Both the position numbers and the translations under genes were made by a program. DNA of 64,000 nucleotides from Tubulanus polymorphus (Eukaryota; Nemertea; Palaeonemertea; Tubulaniformes; Tubulanidae), in assembly GCF_964204645.1 (NCBI RefSeq), contig NC_134027.1:1221501-1285500 (forward strand). Reading direction: 5' to 3'. Below, piece after piece: positions 57,328-64,000 of the stretch (positions are counted from its first letter, which is position 1; the number at the start of each line of letters is the position of its first letter). The notes under the pieces are model-generated. The model searched no databases, was not told the DNA's origin, and saw only the letters and a program-made list of their open reading frames with translations.

Positions 57328-57887
57328 GAAAGTGTTATCTCTGATCGGGTTAACTCGAGATATAAGCAGCTGTTGATGTGAAACCTGCGGCCGCGGTATC
57401 AACGTCTTACTATAATACGCTATTTTACAGATAATTGATTTATGACAGGGTTTGGTTAATTAGCATTTTTTCTCGAGTAGTTGCCGAAAAAGCATAAAAT
57501 TCGATTCAATTTCATTCAGATTTAAACAAACAAATCAAATTTAATTTAAATAAACTTCAAATCTAATTAAAATTTTGTTCAGTATGAATAAGTTGCAAAT
57601 CATTGAGAGGAAAAAATAATTAATTGTGTTACTTAAAAAAATCACAATTGTACTGTGTTTATCAAAACAGGAGACCACAGGACCTTTGGTCCTCTAGTAT
57701 TCTTTTCCTGGCAATTCAAAAAACACTAAAACAGTCCAATCAATGATCGCTGCCAGACCAACACGATTACATTGAAATCAAACTTAAGTAGCATCAGGCG
57801 CCCCCTGTTGGAATAATATTCATAGCCGTAGCATCGAAACCATTCGACTTGTTGTTTAATGTATTTCTCTCTATTTTTATTTTACAG

Positions 57888-58117
57888 TGGTGAACATTTT
57901 AGAAGAATGTCCGTTTGGGGACTTGGTGGGGGAATTCAAAAGAAACTTGGTTCCCGATAGGATACCACCACCGGTTAATCCTATGTCGCCCGCTGCTGCC
58001 CCTCCCCCACGTCCATTAAATTCGCCTCAGCAGCGGCCTGTCAGACAGCCGCCCCCGGCCGCCACTCGTTCGTCAGACAGAGTCCGGGGACGGCTGTTTG
58101 AAGGAGATCTGACGGAG
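57888..58117 (+). CDS. Coding exon 8' (second copy)
   Basis: Same borders, length and sequence as 26963-27192 as far as I can see. The lack of change across 230 bp compares with scattered differences in the introns. Confidence 0.83.
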
Positions 58118-59129
58118 GTAAGAATGTTTATTTGTTTTCATATTTTATTCAGGATATCAGTTGAAGTTCAGCAAATAAATTACCCTATATGTCTACAGTT
58201 AGCCACTAATTCAACAAAAACCTGTTAACGGAAAAGAAGTTATAAATTTCCGTTTGCGGGTAAAACCCCATAGTCGAAAACCTTCGGGTTATTGATCTAT
58301 ATCTGCATAAGACCAATGGTTGTACACACGATTGCGAAAACTTATCCGTGGTAACACGTAGAGTACACTATGCGTGACTTACCGTTTCCTATCACTGGAA
58401 AACAATACTGTTTTTGACCATGAGCGCCATCTGCGGCGGTCATACGGACTGACTGGTGATTGGCTGAAATGCTTGTCTACCGTGGTGACGATTATTCGGT
58501 GTTACACGTGCAGCAGACACGTCTCTGAATATCTAACATATCACATATTTCCCGACAACATTTGATTTTGTTGTAACTCATCGGAAAAATGTGTTTATGA
58601 GTTGATTTTTTGTCGAAATTTTGTTCCACAAATAATTGGCTGTGTACGTCAAGAAGGCAGCTGATATTTGTATCGTGTGACCTCTCGGCCCGGTAATAAG
58701 CCGACACACATACATCAGATGCTTATTCCGTTGTATTGGATATAAACGCTGCTGTGCTCGTGACTTCCAGCAATGTTCTTATTCACCAAAAATATCATGT
58801 TTTGTCCGAGTCTGGATTGAACGGATGACACGTTCAAACAGAACTACGAAATCAATTCCAGAAGTCGTTTTATATTGAAACGGTACCAGAAGTCCCTGGT
58901 CTAATGGATACTTTTTCAAAAAAAGTAACGAGAACTCCGATGGCTTTACGTATCAGATTTCTATAAGCGTCACTCGTAGCTATACCTAAGCGCCACCTTG
59001 TGGCACGATATCCTACCGGTAACTACATATAGGTGTTTTATTTGCTGAATCGCTGGTTTTCTCATTCTGATTTTTTATACTCGTGTTTGATTTTATACTA
59101 AACAAATTTTTCATTTTTTCTCTTTACAG

Positions 59130-59522
59130 ACACGACCACCGCCAAAAAAAACTAGACCTAAAAGGAAAAGAAAAGTTGCGGTCGTCGTGGCTCCGCAGGG
59201 AGGAGGAGCAAGAGTGGTCCCGGCGGATGGTGCGGCTGACGAAGGTAATCGGGAGGAAGGGGAGGGGATAAATAGGAAGCGGCCGAGGAGGGATGGTGGT
59301 GGGGCTGGGGATGGTGCGGGTCCTGCTCCTCCTGCTCCTCCATCCGTATCTCGGGCGGTCACTCGTTCACTCGCCAAAAAGCTGGCGAGTGAACGAGTGG
59401 CCCGAGAGGTAGAGGTGGTGGCCCGACATACGGATGGAATGTGGGAGGAGCGGCTTCGTTCGGGGACAATTCCGGATTTGTTAAACGATTTAAAAAATAT
59501 TCTTTCAGTGAAGGGATATTAG
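59130..59522 (+). CDS. Coding exon 9' (second copy)
   Basis: Same length and stop as exon 9. Differences cluster in the first 50 bases: ACA to ACT and CGA to AGG (both silent) and TCA to CCT (Ser to Pro) in the basic cluster. The nested palindrome (59340-59437) and stop-codon hairpin (59504-59573) are both kept. Confidence 0.83.
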   Translation, partial: TRPPPKKTRPKRKRKVAVVVAPQGGGARVVPADGAADEGNREEGEGINRKRPRRDGGGAGDGAGPAPPAPPSVSRAVTRSLAKKLASERVAREVEVVARHTDGMWEERLRSGTIPDLLNDLKNILSVKGY

Positions 59523-59573
59523 GTGCCTTGAACGCATGAGTCGTTCATGTGCACCTAATATGCCTTCACTGAA
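59504..59573 (+). ncRNA. Pre-miRNA-sized hairpin, second copy
   Basis: Counterpart of 28579-28648. The single difference (GCGCC to GCACC) improves base pairing. Confidence 0.4.
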
Positions 59574-59617
59574 AAAAAATCAACTATAACATGTACCACA
59601 TATTTTTTGATTTAATT

Positions 59618-59833
59618 TTAGTCCAATTCCACAATTATTTCGGCTTTCAATAGTGTCTTCAATTCTTTAAAGCCCAAAGCACCTTTTTGACTCAACATCC
59701 AGTATGAAGGTGGCCGGGAATTGGGCCTGTTTTCTTCCTTTTTTGTATCCCGCCCAGCATACTGGTTGTTGACTCGAAAAGGTGCTCGCTCTGGGAGCTT
59801 ATCAAAGGCAGGTGATGGGAAAGGTGCCATCAC
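59618..59833 (-). CDS. Minus-strand open frame (71 codons), possible terminal exon, copy 2
   Basis: Same frame as 28720-28908, but it continues past KTLL to KAEIIVELD and a TAA or TAG stop. One further replacement (EEK to EEN) separates the copies. This is the fuller version. Family not recognised. Confidence 0.3.
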   Translation of the reverse strand: MMAPFPSPAFDKLPERAPFRVNNQYAGRDTKKEENRPNSRPPSYWMLSQKGALGFKELKTLLKAEIIVELD

Positions 59834-60164
59834 ACACTCTCCTTTGATAAGTTTCCTAGAGTGTCACGGGCTTTAACGGGTTGAATTCACTATAATACCA
59901 ATTTTCCAAAATCAATTTAATTTCTTTCAGGCCATTCTTTTTCCATGTTTTTCTGGTACATGTTATGGTTGATTTCCATTTTCGAAAATCCGGAATTGAA
60001 GCCGTTCGAAGTCGGGGGGATGGTGGTGGGGTTGGGTTAGTTTAGGGTTCCTCTCTGATTACCTTCTTTAGCTCATCATCCGTGCAGGTGGCGCTTGCTC
60101 TTCTAGCCGGTGTTCCCTGGGGTAAACATTTTAAATTAAAAAGATCAAAAATTTAAAAAAAATT

Positions 60165-60870
60165 ATAAAATCTTTAAAAATCTCATCTCATTTCATCCAA
60201 TTTATTTATTTGCGGGTGCGATCCCTATCGCACCCATTCATGTCATTCATCCAAAAAATTTAAAAAATCAAAAATAAAAAAAAATTATAAAATCTTAAAA
60301 AATCTCATCTCATTTCATCCAATTTATTTGCGGGTGCGATCCCTATCGCACCCATTCATGTCATTCATCCAAAAAAAATTAAAAACTAAAAAAGAAAAAA
60401 AATATAAAAATTCAAAAAATCTCATCTCATTTCATCCAATTTATTTATTTGCGGGTGTGATGCCTATCGCACCCATTCATGTCATTCATCCAAAAAAAAT
60501 TAAAAACTAAAAAAGAAAAAAAATATAAAAATTTAAAAAATCTCATCTCATTTCATCCAATTTATTTATTTGCGGGTGCGATTCTTATCGCACCCATTCA
60601 TGTCATTCATCCAAAAAAAATTAAAAACTAAAAACAAAATAGAAAATTATAAAATCTTAAAAAATCTCATCTCATTTCATCCAATTTATTTATTTGCGGG
60701 TGCGATTCCTATCACACCCATTCATGTCATCCATCCAAAAAAAATTAAAAAATTAAAAACAAAATAGAAAATTATAAAATCTTAAAAAATCTCATCTCAT
60801 TTCATCCAATTTATTTGCGGGTGCGATTCCTATCGCACCCATTCATGTCATTCATCCAAAAAAAATTTAA
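60165..60870 (+). repeat. About 120-bp hairpin-bearing tandem array, copy 2
   Basis: Six units as at 29240-29945. Two GC stems carry single mismatches here (GGGTGTGAT and ATCACACCC). Confidence 0.9.
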
Positions 60871-61129
60871 AAACTAGAAATTAAAGTTCTAAGTTTGTTG
60901 TTAGATTCTATTGAAAGAACGTTGTAAAGTTCTTAATTTGTCGTAAAAAACGTTAGAAAAAAAGAACTTCTTAAAGTTCTCAATCTGCCGTAAAATGCAA
61001 TTGAAAAGATTATAACTCACATGAAAATTAAAAAGATAAAATAATTGATAAATAATCATTAATAAAAATTGAACTTTGGTCTCGCAATGTTTCCCCGTTA
61101 TGCGTTTTTTACTCGTCGTCAAACATCGG

Positions 61130-61920
61130 CAGCTCATCGTCGATACTCGCAGCTCGATACACACCAGCAGTTCGATACCAGCAGTTCGTCGTCGATACAC
61201 ACCAGCAGTTCGATACACGCCAGCAGCTCGATACACACCAGCAGTTCGTCGTCGATACACACCAGCAGTTCGTCGTCGATACACACCAGCAGTTCGTCGT
61301 CGATACACACCAGCAGCTCGATACTCACCAACAGCTCGATACACGCCAGCAGTTCGTCGTCGATACACACCAGCAGTTCGATACTCACCAGCAGCTCGTC
61401 GTCGATACACACCAGCAGTTAGTCGTCGATTCACACCAGCAGTTCGTCGTCGATACACACCAGCAGTTCGATACACACCAGCAGCTTGTCCATACTCACC
61501 AGCAGTTTGTCGTCGATACACACCAGCAGTTCGTCGTCGATACTCACCAGCAGCTCGATACACACCAGCAGTTTGTCGTCGATACACACCAGCAGCTCGA
61601 TACTCACCAGCAGCTCGTCGTCGATACACACCAGCAGTTAGTCGTCGATACACACCAGCAGTTCGATACTCACCAACAGCTCGATACACGCCAGCAGTTC
61701 GTCGTCGATACCCACCAGCAGTTCGTCATCGATATACACCAGCAGTTCATCGTTGATACACACCAGCAGTTCGTCGTCGATACACACCAGCAGTTCGATA
61801 CTCACCAGCAGCTCGATACACACCAGCAGCTCGTCGATACTCACCAGCAGCTCGATACTCACCAGCAGCTCGTCGTCGATACACACCAGCAGCTCGATAC
61901 ACACCAGCAGCTTGATACCA
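61130..61920. repeat. 18/24-bp mosaic minisatellite, copy 2
   Basis: Same unit types as 30200-30815, but about 170 bp longer and with extra variants (CAGTTAGTCG, TTCATCG). Open frames on both strands are by-products of triplet-length units. Confidence 0.95.
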
Positions 61921-62892
61921 AAACAGCTTTTAGCTGGTGAAAACCTACCCCCCCATCGGGGTTAAACATGATCAAGCTATTATTCTAGGAATATAACTGT
62001 TGCAAGGGAAGTTAAGATTCATTAACCTAAACTTGATACAAAGAGATTATTGCTAATTATGAATTTCAAGGGTTTAAAAACTGATTTAAAAATCTTGAAA
62101 GACGCTCGGTCTCACTAGAGATTTTCATCTTAAAGATTTATTGTCCTCTTACTATTGTTTAGGTGATCTATAATTTGGTAAATGCTGCTGTTGGAAAGAT
62201 GCCAGAAGAAAGTTGATTCATGCACATCTTCACTTCACGTATTTATTGCACAAGGCGCCGACTTGCACCTGCACTACACCATTCACACTTCATCACTTCT
62301 GCATCTTTATCAATTAATTCTGGCATCTATTTGAAAATTACTTTAAACATCAGATCTCAAACTGAAACATTGAGGTATTGAATTTCAAACTGAAATATGG
62401 AGCTATCGAATCTCGATCTCAAATGTTTACTGGAAGCCATATTTGATGTTGTATTATTCATCATAGATTGTTTAGTGTTTTCTGGCATATGCGGGCCATT
62501 TAAGATGGTCAGATAAATTCCCCGGTGGAAAATATATCTCGTGGAAGAGTCATGGAAATGAAAAATATCTTATGTAGATGTGAAGTTAGGAACCTTGCAA
62601 CAGTTATTCCACCTGAGGATAATTTGATATAAGATGAATCAGTTATTGGATCATTTAACTGAAGCCAAATATAGTGAAAAATCTTAGTACAAATTTGTCT
62701 CAAACTACAATTGAAAGGACTTATCACAGTTCTAATTCGACTCTAGGTGCGTTCAGAAGAACTTCTTAACAGTGAAAAAACTTGACTAAAAATCAGGAAT
62801 CGACCCTGTTCATTGATAAGATTTGATCTTTATTTGAAGATTAAGAATCAAACTCGCTAATTCACAATTTTTGGTAGTAAATACTGTTGATC

Positions 62893-63100
62893 CATCATAT
62901 TCGCAGCCCCCGTGGGCTTACCAATCCATCATACGTGCAGCCCCCTTGGGCTTACCAGTCTATCATACTCGCAGCCCCAGTGGGCTTATCAATCCATCAT
63001 ACGTGCAGCCCCCTTGGGCTTACCAGTCTATCATACTCGCAGCCCCAGTGGGTTTATCAATCCATCATACGTGTAGCCCCCTTGGGCTTACCAGTCTATG
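62893..63100. repeat. 34-bp hairpin minisatellite, copy 2
   Basis: Same alternating units as 31776-31972, followed by about 114 bp (63097-63210) not present in copy 1. Confidence 0.88.
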
Positions 63101-63920
63101 AGAAACATTCAGACATAGTAACCTCATGCTTTTCAACGACACCTTCTTATCACTCTGTAGAATGGCAATCGCAGCGTGAAATTTGTAATCGTATTTCTCC
63201 GCTGAATTTGAATATTTGATACGCGACGCGCGCGATTGAAGCTTTGTTTATGTTCGTGCTTGCCGCGATGAATTGTCATAAATATATCCTCCGTACAGGA
63301 GGACCAGAAAAGGTTTGAAGGGATCCCTAGTTAGCGCTTGTCCAGGTTTGGCTCTGGACCCGCTTGTTCGACTAGGCATCTTGTTGGAAATTTTGTCGAC
63401 TGAAACTTTCGTAACTTTCGTTTTAGACCTCACTTAGAAACCGCCTTGTTCTTCTGCCGTAGATGTTGACTGTGTCGTACCCACAGTAGTATCATTTGAG
63501 ATCTTCAAAGTCTCATTGCTTGAAAGTAGCCATCTTAAATTCAAATAGTTTCGGACATTTGAGGTCCTCATCAACTCCGAGTCTTCATTCAACTGCAGTT
63601 ACTGCCATTTGCCAGTGTCTGATGTAGAAGTGTCTGACTTGACATTTTGATTTTCAGAATTAAAACCTTTTTCTATTAAAGAAATTAGATATTGGTTAAA
63701 AAAAACGAGTGAATAATTGTTTGTAAGAAAAAAGAAAATCTTGTTAGAAAAAAATATAGATGTAAAAAAATATTGATGTAAGAAAAAAAAGTATATTGTA
63801 AATCGACAGACAACAGAACCAGCATCAGCAACAACAACATCAGAGGAAGCAGTAACCAGTTATTTATCAGCTCCATAAATTACTGAAACGAAATCCACAA
63901 CTTGGAAACCAGACACACTC

Positions 63921-64000
63921 GACTCTAGAATTGTTTATACAACTGTCAACATGGAGTTCATCTCACAAGCAAATTAGGTAATTATCTTATGATTTTGTAT
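63921..64000 (+). repeat. Start of the exon-like module array, copy 2 (truncated by window end)
   Basis: It reads CAACATGGAGTTCATCTCAC and onward to AAATTAG and the donor GTAATTATC, matching 32690-32769. The array presumably continues beyond the window. Confidence 0.85.

Larger units (their letters stand above)
50985..64000 (+). repeat. Large duplication, copy 2 (partner 20334-32769)
   Basis: Begins at the first base after the gap and continues to the window end, collinear and co-oriented with copy 1. The coordinate offset grows from 30651 to 31231 through indels, mostly in minisatellites. It carries a 15-bp insertion near 56160 and about 114 bp (63097-63210) absent from copy 1, and it lacks the roughly 103 bp of copy 1 near 20707. 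Allelic haplotig or true duplication cannot be separated from this window. Confidence 0.97.

Noticed and set aside
60901-61904. Frames up to 262 codons in the second copy of the same array
   Set aside because: Same cause as in copy 1; the non-repetitive tail is merely open AT-rich sequence.

Overview
The window looks like nuclear DNA of an animal, most likely a marine invertebrate. A lophotrochozoan such as a mollusc or annelid is a guess, not a demonstration. The evidence is AT-rich DNA, a eukaryotic tRNA-Pro(UGG), GT-AG introns, a degenerate DIRS-like reverse transcriptase, many short inverted-repeat elements, and very dense minisatellites. There are no bacterial operons, no CRISPR array and no rRNA. 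A 100-base N gap lies at 50885-50984.

Layout. 1-9500 is mostly non-coding: a perfect 54-bp-arm hairpin (1165-1281), tRNA-Pro (4130-4201), several MITE-like elements, short tandem repeats, and a diverged mini transcription unit (7274-8290) whose relative lies at 48530-49610. 9500-28650 holds one clear protein gene on the + strand. It has a putative 5' UTR exon ending at 9631 and nine coding exons from 13030 to 28597, all with GT-AG borders and one continuous frame, giving about 346 aa. The product has a 19-Gln tract, an 8-Ser tract, a charged helical block, a proline-rich middle and two basic NLS-like clusters. I do not recognise the family. Its introns contain at least seven unrelated minisatellite families, a dead DIRS-like element and a series of CTCF-like motifs. 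The last exon carries a nested coding palindrome and a 70-nt hairpin over the stop codon.

28650-37000 is 3' flank built of tandem arrays. The most notable (32700-34900) has seven modules that each look like an exon between splice sites; when spliced in silico, two neighbouring pairs of modules give 53-codon frames that overlap by ATGA. 37000-50884 holds a 3.1-kb element with long imperfect inverted arms (38925-42047), then a second exon-like array (42155-47524) that ends in an AATAAA exon and looks non-coding.

50985-64000 repeats 20334-32769 in the same orientation, with few substitutions but different minisatellite copy numbers. It contains a second copy of coding exons 7-9 of the 346-aa gene and of the DIRS-like remnant. 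Because the repeat begins at the first base after the gap and runs off the window end, an unpurged second haplotype is at least as likely as a true segmental duplication. Outside the 346-aa gene and tRNA-Pro there is little confident coding sequence.
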